This document shows, one piece after another, positions 23,100 to 32,579 of a stretch of 64,000 nucleotides of DNA; the first letter of the stretch is position 1, and each line of letters begins with the position of its first letter. The stretch lies in NCBI RefSeq assembly GCF_003047265.1, contig NZ_PZYY01000005.1:310001-374000 (forward strand). The letters run 5' to 3'. The notes under the pieces were generated by a model, which saw only the letters and a program-made list of their open reading frames with translations, did no database searches and was not told where the DNA came from. The DNA comes from Nocardioides terrigena. Lineage in GTDB: Bacteria > Actinomycetota > Actinomycetes > Propionibacteriales > Nocardioidaceae. The translations under genes and the position numbers were made by a program.

Positions 23100-23708
23100 G
23101 TGCCCACCACCGTGCTCGCCGGCTTCCTGACCGGTCTCTCCCTCATCGTCGCCATCGGGGCCCAGAACGCCTTCGTGCTGCGGCAGGGGATCCGGCGCGA
23201 GCACGTGGGAGCGGTCGCACTGCTGTGCTCGGCCGCCGACGCGGCGCTGATCCTCGCCGGGGTGACCGGCGTCGGCACGATCGTGGAGCGGGTGCCGGTG
23301 GTCCTGGACGTGGTCCGCTGGGCGGGGGCGGCCTTCCTGCTCGGCTACGCCGTCCTCGCCCTCCGGCGCGCGGTGCACCCCGGCGAGCTGCACGCGGCCA
23401 CCGGGGGCGCGCGGGTCGGGCTGCGCCCGGTGCTGACCACGGCCGCCGCGCTCACCTTCCTCAACCCGCACGTCTACCTCGACACCGTCCTGCTGCTCGG
23501 CTCGATCGCCAACCAGCACGGCGACGACGGGCGCTGGTACTTCGCGGCGGGGGCGGTGCTGGCCAGCTTCGTGTGGTTCTTCGGGCTCGCGTACGGCGCG
23601 CGCCGCCTGGCGCCGCTCTTCGCCCGGCCCGCGGCCTGGCGGGTGCTCGACGGGGTGATCGCCGTCGTGATGGCCGCCATCGCGCTCTCCCTCGTCCTCG
23701 GGGGGTGA
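23100..23708 (+). CDS. LysE/ArgO family amino acid exporter
   Basis: 202-residue protein with about six membrane helices. The N-terminal signature VAIGAQNAFVLRQGIRREHV and the FLNPHVYLDTVLLLGSIA motif are diagnostic of the LysE/ArgO exporters of lysine, arginine or related amino acids. Length matches the family (about 200-235). The GTG start at 23100 fits a leaderless promoter. No LysG/ArgP-type regulator is adjacent, which is unusual for lysE proper. The specific amino acid cannot be told from sequence. The methyltransferase gene follows after 33 bases with its own -10 box. Confidence 0.88.
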   Translation: MPTTVLAGFLTGLSLIVAIGAQNAFVLRQGIRREHVGAVALLCSAADAALILAGVTGVGTIVERVPVVLDVVRWAGAAFLLGYAVLALRRAVHPGELHAATGGARVGLRPVLTTAAALTFLNPHVYLDTVLLLGSIANQHGDDGRWYFAAGAVLASFVWFFGLAYGARRLAPLFARPAAWRVLDGVIAVVMAAIALSLVLGG

Positions 23709-23729
23709 GGGCGGCCGGCCCCCGGTCGT

Positions 23730-23735
23730 TAGGGT
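23730..23735 (+). promoter_or_regulatory. -10 box of leaderless methyltransferase operon
   Basis: TAGGGT is followed by 6 bases and the GTG start at 23742. Confidence 0.45.
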
Positions 23736-23741
23736 TCCGTC

Positions 23742-24632
23742 GTGGTCTCCCTCTCCCCGCACAAGGTCGTCTCCGCCGTGCGCCGCCGCCTCCCCGGCGC
23801 GACGCCCGAGGGCGCCGTACCGCCCGCCAGCGAGACGGCGGAGCCGACACCGGAGCAGCGGCGTCGCGAGCGCCGGCGCCGGCTGCGGGCGATGTCCCTC
23901 ACCGAGCTGGCCGAGGAGTTCGGCACGGACAAGTGGGGCGTGCACCGCTACACCCCGCACTACGAGCGCCACCTGCAGCACCTGCGCCGTCGGGAGTTCA
24001 CCCTGCTGGAGATCGGGGTGGGCGGCTACGCCCGGCGCAAGCGCAGCGGGGCGTCGCTGAAGATGTGGCGCTGGTTCTTCCCGCGGGCGACGATCGTCGG
24101 TCTCGACATCGAGGACAAGTCCTTCATCGACCAGGGCCCGATCGTGACCTACCGCGGTGACCAGACGGACCCCGACGTCTTCCGCCGGATCTTCGAGGAG
24201 CGGGGCGTCCCGACGGTCGTCATCGACGACGGCAGCCACGTGCCGGCCCACGTCCGCGAGACCTTCTCCATCGTCTTCCCGCTGCTCCCCGACGGCGCGA
24301 TCTACTGCATCGAGGACACCCAGACGTCGTACTGGCCCGCCTGGGGCGGCCAGCTCGACCCACGGGCCCGGGGGACGTCGATGGACATGGTCAAGGACCT
24401 CGTCGACGGCCTCAACCACGAGGAGCTGCTCGTCGAGGGCTACGAGCCGACCTACACCGACACCCACGTCCGGGCCGTGCACTGCTACCACAACCTCGTC
24501 GTCATCGAGAAGGGTGACAACCGCGAGGGCACCAACCGCGACACCAGCTCCGGGCACTTCCACGGCAGCTCGCCCGACCCGGCTGCCAGCCCCGCTGGAA
24601 CCCCCGTTGCGACCCCGGAGGAGACCCCGTGA
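23742..24632 (+). CDS. Class I SAM-dependent methyltransferase (macrocin/mycinamicin O-methyltransferase-like)
   Basis: 296-residue protein. After a basic N-terminus, residues 50-75 carry SLTELAEEFGTDKWGVHRYTPHYE, the segment that typifies O-methyltransferases acting on deoxysugars of macrolides (MycE/TylE-like). The SAM site follows: LLEIGVGGY (motif I), VGLDIEDKS (motif II) and VVIDDGSHVPAH (acidic motif with metal-binding Asp). The last 50 or so residues are a low-complexity Thr/Pro/Ser tail. There is no glycosyltransferase or polyketide gene nearby, so the acceptor is unknown. It is translationally coupled to the ATP-grasp gene (GTGA at 24629-24632). Confidence 0.82.
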   Translation: MVSLSPHKVVSAVRRRLPGATPEGAVPPASETAEPTPEQRRRERRRRLRAMSLTELAEEFGTDKWGVHRYTPHYERHLQHLRRREFTLLEIGVGGYARRKRSGASLKMWRWFFPRATIVGLDIEDKSFIDQGPIVTYRGDQTDPDVFRRIFEERGVPTVVIDDGSHVPAHVRETFSIVFPLLPDGAIYCIEDTQTSYWPAWGGQLDPRARGTSMDMVKDLVDGLNHEELLVEGYEPTYTDTHVRAVHCYHNLVVIEKGDNREGTNRDTSSGHFHGSSPDPAASPAGTPVATPEETP

Positions 24633-25489
24633 CCGTCCTGCTGGCCACGTGTGCCGACCTGCCCCACGGCGAGCCCGGCAGCGAGGCGCTCGACGCCGCC
24701 CTGGCCGCCCGCGGGATCGACCACGCGTGGGCGGCGTGGGACGACGACGCCGTCGACTGGGACGCCGCGGACCTGGTCGTCGTCCGGTCCACGTGGGACT
24801 ACGCCACGCGCGCCGGGGAGTTCCTCGACTGGACCCGCTCGCTCGACCAGTCCCGCCTCCTCAACGGGGCCGACGTCTTCTCGTGGAACCACGACAAGGC
24901 CTACCTCGCCGACCTCGGGACGCTCCCGGCGGTCCCGACCCGCCTCGCGTCCTCGTCGACGGAGTTCGCCGCCGCGATCGACGAATTCGGCACGGCGGTC
25001 GTCAAGCCGCGCGTCAGCGCCGGCGGCGCCGGCCTGATCGTGGTCTCGGACCCGCTCGACCCCCGCCTCGGCCAGACCCTCCGCAGCCACCCGACGTACC
25101 CACCGGTCGGCGGGCCGTGGATCGCGCAGCCGCTCGTCGAGTCGGTGCGCACCCGCGGGGAGGTGTCGGTCTTCGTCATCGGGGGCCGGGTGGTCTCCCA
25201 GGTCGACAAGCTGCCCGCCGGCGACGAGGTGCGGGTGCACGAGGAGTTCGGCGGGGCCTCCCGGCCGGTGCCGATCGACCCGGTGGTCGCGGAGGTCGCC
25301 TCGCTCGCGGACGCCTGGCTGGCCGAGCGCTTCGGACGCCCGCTCGACTACGTCCGCGTCGACCTGCTGCTCCACGACGACGAGTGGGTGGTCTCCGAGC
25401 TCGAGCTGATCGAGCCCGGCCTCTACCTCGACGTGCTCCCCGCCAACGCCGACCCCTTCGCCGACCTCGTCGCCGCCCGGTTGGGGTGA
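24629..25489 (+). CDS. ATP-grasp enzyme (glutathione-synthetase-like)
   Basis: 286-residue ATP-grasp protein of the RimK/glutathione-synthetase superfamily, related to stand-alone actinobacterial ligases such as the cycloserine-pathway DcsG type. Visible elements are VVRSTWDYATR near residue 52, AVVKPRVSAGGAGLIVV (ATP-binding Lys and Gly-rich loop), EVSVFVIGGRVVSQVDK, DYVRVDLLL and the metal-binding ELELIEPGLYL. Such enzymes form amide or peptide-like bonds through acyl phosphates. The substrates are unknown. The GTG start overlaps the methyltransferase stop; the OsmC gene begins 5 bases after, or overlaps if GTG at 25486 is used. The three genes form an operon. Confidence 0.83.
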   Translation: MTVLLATCADLPHGEPGSEALDAALAARGIDHAWAAWDDDAVDWDAADLVVVRSTWDYATRAGEFLDWTRSLDQSRLLNGADVFSWNHDKAYLADLGTLPAVPTRLASSSTEFAAAIDEFGTAVVKPRVSAGGAGLIVVSDPLDPRLGQTLRSHPTYPPVGGPWIAQPLVESVRTRGEVSVFVIGGRVVSQVDKLPAGDEVRVHEEFGGASRPVPIDPVVAEVASLADAWLAERFGRPLDYVRVDLLLHDDEWVVSELELIEPGLYLDVLPANADPFADLVAARLG

Positions 25490-25494
25490 GCCGC

Positions 25495-25959
25495 ATGGAG
25501 CACACCTACGCCCTCGACCTCGAGTGGCAGGGCAACCGGGGCAGCGGCACGAGCGGCTACCGGGACTATGCGCGCGACGTGGTGCTGCGGGCGGCCGGCA
25601 AGCCGGCGCTCGAGGGCTCGGCGGACCCGACCTTCCGCGGTGACGCCTCGCGGTGGAACCCCGAGGAGCTGCTCGTCGCGGCGCTGGCCCAGTGCCACCT
25701 GCTGTCCTACCTCCACATGGCGGTCACCCACGGCGTCGTCGTGACGTCGTACGCCGACTCGCCCGTCGGCACCATGGCGCAGCAGGGGATCGGCGGACAC
25801 TTCACCCGGGTGCTCCTGCGCCCGGTGGTGACCGTCGCCGACGAGTCCCAGGTCGAGGTGGCCCTGCGGATCCACCGCGAGGCGGGCGAGGCGTGCTTCA
25901 TCGCGTCGTCGGTGAACTTCCCGGTGGAGCACGAGCCGACGGTCCACGTCGGGCCCTGA
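25495..25959 (+). CDS. OsmC family peroxiredoxin-like protein
   Basis: 154-residue protein of the OsmC/Ohr superfamily, which reduces organic hydroperoxides. Both redox cysteines are present: ALAQCHLLSYLH near residue 66 and EAGEACFIASSVNFPV near residue 133. The LEWQGNRGSGT N-terminal segment and NPEELLVAAL support the call. It belongs to the OsmC subgroup rather than Ohr by its N-terminal strand pattern. I used the ATG at 25495; a GTG at 25486 overlaps the ATP-grasp stop and could extend it by 3 residues. The CIRCE element of groEL begins 5 bases after its stop. Confidence 0.85.
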   Translation: MEHTYALDLEWQGNRGSGTSGYRDYARDVVLRAAGKPALEGSADPTFRGDASRWNPEELLVAALAQCHLLSYLHMAVTHGVVVTSYADSPVGTMAQQGIGGHFTRVLLRPVVTVADESQVEVALRIHREAGEACFIASSVNFPVEHEPTVHVGP

Positions 25960-25963
25960 GCTG

Positions 25964-25990
25964 TTTGCACTCGCCCGGGTCGAGTGCTAA
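25964..25990. promoter_or_regulatory. CIRCE element 1 (HrcA operator) upstream of groEL
   Basis: TTTGCACTC, 9 bases, GAGTGCTAA: this matches the CIRCE consensus TTAGCACTC-N9-GAGTGCTAA with one substitution in the left arm and a perfect right arm. HrcA binds it to repress chaperone genes until heat shock. Confidence 0.92.
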
Positions 25991-25996
25991 ACATGA

Positions 25997-27790
<1,794 letters not shown>

Positions 27791-27820
27791 GTCCACTGCT
27801 TCACTTTTCACTGCTCCACC

Positions 27821-27854
27821 AGCAAGGCCCTCACCTCCGGGTGGGGGCCTTGCT
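27821..27854 (+). terminator. Intrinsic-type terminator hairpin after groEL
   Basis: A 15-pair stem, AGCAAGGCCCTCACC with GGTGGGGGCCTTGCT, encloses a TCCG loop, with one G-T wobble. It begins 30 bases after the groEL stop. There is only a short, poor T-run, as is usual in high-GC actinobacteria. Confidence 0.75.
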
Positions 27855-27879
27855 CCATCTCCGGTGGCCGGGGGTTTGG

Positions 27880-27885
27880 CACAGT
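27880..27885 (+). promoter_or_regulatory. Possible -10 box of leaderless RidA-like gene
   Basis: CACAGT is followed by 6 bases and the ATG at 27892. It departs from TANNNT at the first base, so support is weaker than for the other leaderless starts. Confidence 0.3.
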
Positions 27886-27891
27886 GCCCCC

Positions 27892-28287
27892 ATGAGCCCT
27901 GTCGAGCTGCTCCGGTCCCCGACCCTGACCGACTCCGCGCCCTACGCCTACGCGTCCCGTGTCGGCGACCTGGTGTTCACCGCAGGGGCCTGCCCGCTGG
28001 ACGACGACGGCGACGTGGTCGCACCCGGTGACGTGGCCGAGCAGGCGCGGCAGGTGATGGCCAACCTGGTCACCGCCCTGGCCGACGCCGGCTGCGGCCT
28101 CACCGACGTCGCCCGGACCACGGTGTACGTCGCGTCCCCCAACCGTGCCGACCTGGTGGCCGCGTGGGACGTGGTGCGCGCAGCCTTCGGCGACCACGAC
28201 GCCCCGAGCACCCTGCTCGGCGTCGCGGTGCTCGGCTATCCCGACCAGCTCGTCGAGGTGGAGGCGATCGCCGCCCGCTCGTCCTGA
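27892..28287 (+). CDS. RidA family (YjgF/YER057c/UK114) protein
   Basis: 131-residue protein of the RidA superfamily, whose best-known members hydrolyse reactive enamine/imine intermediates made by PLP dehydratases. The fold is supported by VFTAGACPLDDDGDVV, QARQVMANLVTALADAGCGLTDVARTTVYV and the C-terminal LVEVEAIAA. The catalytic Arg of RidA proper is normally in an AR(S/T) context just before the last strand; here that position reads APSTLLGVAV, so the Arg is missing. It is therefore likely to belong to another Rid subgroup with a different or unknown activity. The ATG at 27892 lies 38 bases after the groEL terminator. Confidence 0.82.
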   Translation: MSPVELLRSPTLTDSAPYAYASRVGDLVFTAGACPLDDDGDVVAPGDVAEQARQVMANLVTALADAGCGLTDVARTTVYVASPNRADLVAAWDVVRAAFGDHDAPSTLLGVAVLGYPDQLVEVEAIAARSS

Positions 28288-28303
28288 GGCTCGCCTGCGC
28301 GCC

Positions 28304-30895
28304 TCAGTCGGTGACCCGCAGGATGCCGTGGGCGCCACGCTCGGCGTCCACCATCACGTGCGAGACGAACGGGTAGTCCCCGGGCTCGTCCAGCGACAGC
28401 TCGACGAACCCGCCCTGCGAGGGAGCGAGGGCCAGGCTCTGAGCCCCACCGCTTCCGCCGCGCAGCAGCCAGGAACCCTCGGCGTACGTCGCGTCGAGCT
28501 GCGCCCCGACGACGTGGAACGACGTGGCCCGGCTGGGACCCGCGTCCAGCACCCAGATCCGGACCCGGTCGCCGGCGCGCACTCGCAGCGGCCGGTGGTC
28601 GTACTGGTCGGCGTAGCCGTTGAAGACCACCAGGTCCGGATCCTCGGCGCTCGCCTTGTCGGCATCCACCTCGCCACCCTCTGGCCCCAGGTAGAGCTCG
28701 GACTGCACGAGCAGGAACGACCGGTCCACCGGCGCGAGGTCGCGCGGCTCGATGACGACCGCGCCGAAGAGCCCGTTCGCGATGTGGGCCGACATCGGCA
28801 TCGTCGAGCAGTGGTACATCCACACTCCGGCCCGCTCGGCGGTGAACCGGTAGACGAGCCGACCACCCGGCGGGATCGTGCGCATCACATCGTCGGGGGC
28901 GCGCTCGCCGGCGTGGAAGTCGATGGAGTGTCCCAGCGTGCCGTCGTTGACCAGGGTGATCACGAACCGGTCGCCCACCCGCCCGTGCAGCGTCGGGCCG
29001 GGCACGGATCCGCCGTAGGTCCACAGCTGCTGGGTGATCCCCGGAGCGACCTCCCGTACGACGTCGCGCATGTGCAGTGTGCGCCGGTGCACGCGTCCCT
29101 GCGGCTCCAGTGGCAGCGCCGGGTCGTGGGGCCGGAACGACGAACCGGGGGTCGTCCCGGGATCCGGGCCGGACCCCTCGTGCTCGGAGTGCTCAGAGTG
29201 CTGGGAGTGCGCGGCCGGCGCGGCGGGACCGTCGCCGGACGTACCGCCGACGACGCGGACGGCGAACGCCATCCCCATCTGGTGGTGGCCGACGACCGAG
29301 CACCAGCCGGCGACGTCGCGCCCCACCACGCCGACGTCCAGCGTGGCCGACTCGCCGGGGGATAGCCGCCCGGTGTCGCTGCCGTCGTCGAGGACCAGGT
29401 CGTGCACGTCCTCGTCGTCCGTGTTGCTCAGCTCGATGACCAGCCGGTCACCGGCGGGCACGTCGACGGAGGCGGGGTGGAAGCGCATGTCCCGGGCCTC
29501 GACCTCGACCACGGTCGTGTGTCCGGTCGGCGTCGCCCGGGCGGCGACCGGTGTGCCGACGAACGTTCCCAGGCCACGGTCCACGGCCACGCCTCCCGCC
29601 GCGGCCACGAGCACCACCGCCACCCCGAGGGCCGCCTGGCGACGTCGGTGCCCCACCGGGGACGCCTGGGGCGGCGGCTCGCGTCGACCCGACCGCACGG
29701 CCCGGGACGCGCGGAGGGCGAGCGCGAGGAGGGGCAGGAACGACGCCAGGGAGACCAGGGCGACCGTGGACGCCAGCACCCGGACGGCGGGAGCCACCGG
29801 CAGCACGCACACCAGCAGGGCGGCGTTCGTGGCCGCGACGCGGAGCAGCCCGCACCGGTCGAGCACCGTGGTGGCGGCCCGGACCGGTCCGGGGCCGCCA
29901 CCGAGCGCGACCGGGACCAGGTAGGACAGCGCCCCGAGGAGCAGCTGGGCCCCGAAGCCGGCGGCGAGGAAGGGGGTGAACCACGTGAACCGGGAGTCGA
30001 CGTCGGCCCAGGAGCCGGCGGTCAGCACCACGACGACGAGGGAGACGAGGCAGCCGGTGAGCCACACGACGGCAGCGGCCACCGAGTACGCCGGGAACGA
30101 GCGCGGCGGGGCGGAGCGGGCCGCCGACACGAGGCCGCGTACGAGCAGGCCCAGCCCGGCGAGGTACGCGAGGTAGCCCAGCCCGGTGACCGGGCGGAGG
30201 TCGGCGACCGCCCCCGCGGCCGCGGCCAGGACCCCGGCCACCAGCAGGGGGAGCGCCCGGGCGGCCGCCTGCTCCGCCCCGTCCGCGATCCGGGTCCGGA
30301 GGATCGTCGGCCCGAGCGTCACCAGGGTGCCCAGTGCGGTGATCCCGATCCAGCCGAGGACGTTGACCGAGGCGTGCGCGACCAGCAGGCGGGTGTGCCA
30401 CGGATCGGCCTGGACACGGGCGAGCGCAATGCCCAGCCCGGCACCGACGGCCAGCAGCGCCGCCGCCGCGACGTAGTACCGGACCGTCAGGTCGAACCGG
30501 CCGGGCAGCGCGGCCCGCAGCCTGGCCACGAGCGTGAGGGCGTGCCATCCGACCGCCCCCACGACGGCCGCCGCGCCGGCGACCGTCACCGGCCACACGG
30601 TGCTGACGATGCCGACGCCGACCAGGAGCACGCCGACGTTGAGCAGCGCCAGCCGTCGGTCCTGCCCCGTCCGGTCCCGGTCCTCGCTCCGCGTGCGCAG
30701 CAGTGCGTCGGTGAAGTAGCGGCTCCACACCACGATGGCGTGGGTCGCCGCGCCGAGCAGCAGGAGGTGGATCAGCAGCCAGCGTGGCACCGGCAGGAAG
30801 GGGTGGGCGAGCGCCACCAGGACCGTGGCCGCCAACCAGCCCACCACCGGCAGGTCGCGCATCGGCCAGAAGCCGCGGCCACGTGCGACGGCCAT
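28304..30895 (-). CDS. nirK: Membrane-cupredoxin-NirK fusion: copper nitrite reductase
   Basis: 863-residue three-part protein. Residues 1 to about 430 hold about 13 membrane helices with conserved His (LLIHLLLLGAATH, LLVAHASVNVLGW). Residues 440-530 are a cupredoxin with type 1 copper ligands (VHDLVL, then WCSVVGHHQMGM). From about 590 a two-domain multicopper oxidase of NirK type follows: HSIDFH, the type 1 site MYHCSTMPMSAHIANGLFG, and type 2 histidines at TSFHVVG and FVSHVM. NirK reduces nitrite to nitric oxide; the fused cupredoxin would deliver electrons and the membrane domain may take them from quinol, which is inference. Start ATG 30895 abuts the upstream regulator stop (TGATG). It complements the nar genes, which supply nitrite. 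Confidence 0.85.
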   Translation of the reverse strand: MAVARGRGFWPMRDLPVVGWLAATVLVALAHPFLPVPRWLLIHLLLLGAATHAIVVWSRYFTDALLRTRSEDRDRTGQDRRLALLNVGVLLVGVGIVSTVWPVTVAGAAAVVGAVGWHALTLVARLRAALPGRFDLTVRYYVAAAALLAVGAGLGIALARVQADPWHTRLLVAHASVNVLGWIGITALGTLVTLGPTILRTRIADGAEQAAARALPLLVAGVLAAAAGAVADLRPVTGLGYLAYLAGLGLLVRGLVSAARSAPPRSFPAYSVAAAVVWLTGCLVSLVVVVLTAGSWADVDSRFTWFTPFLAAGFGAQLLLGALSYLVPVALGGGPGPVRAATTVLDRCGLLRVAATNAALLVCVLPVAPAVRVLASTVALVSLASFLPLLALALRASRAVRSGRREPPPQASPVGHRRRQAALGVAVVLVAAAGGVAVDRGLGTFVGTPVAARATPTGHTTVVEVEARDMRFHPASVDVPAGDRLVIELSNTDDEDVHDLVLDDGSDTGRLSPGESATLDVGVVGRDVAGWCSVVGHHQMGMAFAVRVVGGTSGDGPAAPAAHSQHSEHSEHEGSGPDPGTTPGSSFRPHDPALPLEPQGRVHRRTLHMRDVVREVAPGITQQLWTYGGSVPGPTLHGRVGDRFVITLVNDGTLGHSIDFHAGERAPDDVMRTIPPGGRLVYRFTAERAGVWMYHCSTMPMSAHIANGLFGAVVIEPRDLAPVDRSFLLVQSELYLGPEGGEVDADKASAEDPDLVVFNGYADQYDHRPLRVRAGDRVRIWVLDAGPSRATSFHVVGAQLDATYAEGSWLLRGGSGGAQSLALAPSQGGFVELSLDEPGDYPFVSHVMVDAERGAHGILRVTD

Positions 30896-31590
30896 CAGGG
30901 GGCTTCGTCGAGGGGCGGGACCACGAGGAGGCACGCGCCCGGCGCCGCGAAGGGCACGAGGTCGCTGCCGGCGGGGTCAGCGCCGTACTCCTCCAGTGCG
31001 CCCCGGACGAGCCCGAGGTGCACCCCGCACACGACCTCGGGGTGCCGGTGGGCCGCCGCGAGGAGCGGGCAGCGCGCCAGTCGGACGCGCGACGGGTCTT
31101 CCGCGTCCTGGTGCGGGTCGAAGCCCAGGTCCTCCAGGAGATCCAGAACGGCACCCCGGGCGGCCGCCGGATCCGGCGCCGCCCCGGCCCGGTCGCGGGC
31201 GAGCTCGTGCCCCCACGCCTCGCCGGCCGCGGCGGCGTCCTCGCCGGGGTGCCGACTGGTGCGGGCGATGGACGCGGCCAGGGCGGCCGCGAGGCCGGCG
31301 TACTCGCTCGTGGACTCCTCGGAGATGGCGTCGTAGAGCCAGGCCGGCCGGCCGCGGCCGTTCGGCTCGGCGCGCACGCGGCGGGCCAGCCCCGACCGGA
31401 CCAGGGCGTCGAGGTGCTCGCGCACCGTGTTGCCGTGGAGCCCGGTGATCGTCACGAGGGCGGCCTGGGTGACCGGCTCGGGCTGGGCGCGCAGGTGCTC
31501 GAGGATCGCCGACCGGGAGAGGGACAGCGGCCGACGGGGGGTCGCGGGACGCGGCCCGAGACCGGCTCGGGAGCGCTGATTATTTTCCAC
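30895..31590 (-). CDS. Winged-helix transcriptional regulator with conserved cysteines
   Basis: 231-residue regulator. The N-terminal winged helix reads SAILEHLRAQPEPVTQAALVTITGLHGNTVREHLDALVRSGLARR, with a wing GRGRPAWLY (excerpts of one domain). The C-terminal half contains RLARCPLLAAAHRHPEVVCGVHLGLVRGALEEYG, whose two Cys and His residues resemble SufR-like regulators that bind an iron-sulfur cluster. A cluster-based sensor of NO or oxygen would suit its position directly before nirK, but that is inference. The start is taken as GTG at 31590, since the codons upstream run into an AT-rich promoter region. It is divergent from the hemerythrin-DUF2249 gene, so one operator could serve both sides. 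Confidence 0.78.
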   Translation of the reverse strand: MENNQRSRAGLGPRPATPRRPLSLSRSAILEHLRAQPEPVTQAALVTITGLHGNTVREHLDALVRSGLARRVRAEPNGRGRPAWLYDAISEESTSEYAGLAAALAASIARTSRHPGEDAAAAGEAWGHELARDRAGAAPDPAAARGAVLDLLEDLGFDPHQDAEDPSRVRLARCPLLAAAHRHPEVVCGVHLGLVRGALEEYGADPAGSDLVPFAAPGACLLVVPPLDEAP

Positions 31591-31617
31591 GGAGTAGATT
31601 GTAGTAAAAAGAATCAC
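31580..31617. promoter_or_regulatory. AT-rich divergent promoter region of the nirK regulator and hemerythrin genes
   Basis: A strongly AT-rich stretch (TTATTTTCCAC, GTAGTAAAAAGAATCA) overlaps the first codons of the regulator and lies about 40 bases before the hemerythrin-DUF2249 start. A CTAC direct repeat (CTACAATCTAC on the minus strand) is present. No perfect FNR or CIRCE-like palindrome is visible. Confidence 0.35.
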
Positions 31618-31656
31618 GGGTCGCACCCCCGGACCCCCGGACGAAGGAGAGGGACC

Positions 31657-32463
31657 ATGACCGAGAACCTGACCATCGCCACCGACGAGGCCGACGCGCG
31701 AGCCGCCGAGGCGGTCGAGCGGCACCACGCGCAGATGGCGGGTGCCCTCGCGCTGAAGGCCGAGTCGCTGGCTGCTACCGCCCGTGCCAATCGGCCCGAT
31801 GACCTCGAGGAGGTGCGCCTGGACCTGGTCCGGTGGTGCCGCGACGAGCTCGTGCCGCACGCCCTGGCCGAGGAGTCGACGATGTACCGGGCCGCCGGCG
31901 AGATGCTGCCGGCCCGGCTGCTCGTCGAGGCGATGCTGGTCGAGCACCAGCGGATCATCGCCCTGGTCGACGCCCTGGAGGCCACCACGGAGGCCGTCAC
32001 CGCAGCCGGCCTCGCCCGGGCCCTGCGCGAGCTGTTCGAGGCGCACCTCGCCAAGGAGAACGACCAGGTCCTCCCGCTCCTCGTCGCCAGCCCCGACGTG
32101 TCGGTCGCGGAGCTGCTGGGTGGCCTGCGCGAGCTGCTGGGTGGCGAGGACGCCGCGACCGGCGTACGGGACGAGGCAGAGGGTGGCTGCGGCAGCGACG
32201 GCCACGCCTGCGGCTGCCACGAGGCCGACGCCGCGGGGCATCCCGAGCTGGACGCCAGGGCGGTGCCGCACGCGATCCGGCACGCGACGATCTTCGGCGC
32301 CCTCGACGCCGTGCGGCCGGGCTCGGGACTGGTCCTGGTCGCTCCGCACGATCCGCTGCCCCTGCTGGCGCAGCTCGAGCACCGGGAGCAGGGCGCCTTC
32401 GACGTGGACTACCTGGAGCGTGGACCCGAGGCGTGGCGACTGCTGCTGGTACGACGTGGCTGA
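31657..32463 (+). CDS. Hemerythrin-domain/DUF2249 fusion protein
   Basis: 268-residue cytoplasmic protein. Residues 15-155 are a hemerythrin-like four-helix bundle with candidate di-iron ligands in VERHHAQM, VPHALAEESTMY, VEHQRII and FEAHLAKENDQVLPLL. Residues 195-268 form a DUF2249 domain (ELDARAVPHAIRHATIFGALDAV, then LVLVAPHDPLPLLAQLE). The linker holds a compact Cys/His cluster, CGSDGHACGCHE, that could bind metal. Hemerythrin and DUF2249 proteins cluster with denitrification genes and are linked to NO or oxygen handling. The ATG at 31657 follows AAGGAGAG. It is divergent from the nirK regulator and precedes narK by 116 bases. Confidence 0.85.
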   Translation: MTENLTIATDEADARAAEAVERHHAQMAGALALKAESLAATARANRPDDLEEVRLDLVRWCRDELVPHALAEESTMYRAAGEMLPARLLVEAMLVEHQRIIALVDALEATTEAVTAAGLARALRELFEAHLAKENDQVLPLLVASPDVSVAELLGGLRELLGGEDAATGVRDEAEGGCGSDGHACGCHEADAAGHPELDARAVPHAIRHATIFGALDAVRPGSGLVLVAPHDPLPLLAQLEHREQGAFDVDYLERGPEAWRLLLVRRG

Positions 32464-32487
32464 TCCGGGCCGTCCGGCGGTGCCGAG

Positions 32488-32501
32488 GGGACGTAGGTCC
32501 C
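32488..32501. promoter_or_regulatory. DosR/DevR-like box upstream of narK
   Basis: GGGACGTAGGTCCC is a perfect GGGAC-N4-GTCCC palindrome 79 bases before the narK start. The DosR (DevR) consensus of mycobacteria has a GGGACT-GTCCC-type core, and narK2 of M. tuberculosis belongs to that regulon. Control by a DosR-type response regulator under hypoxia or NO is inferred. Confidence 0.6.
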
Positions 32502-32579
32502 TGTGACGCGCCCGCACCGACCGCGATGGTGGACAGGCCGCGCCGCAGGCGTTAGGCATGGGACACGAGGGGAGATTCG

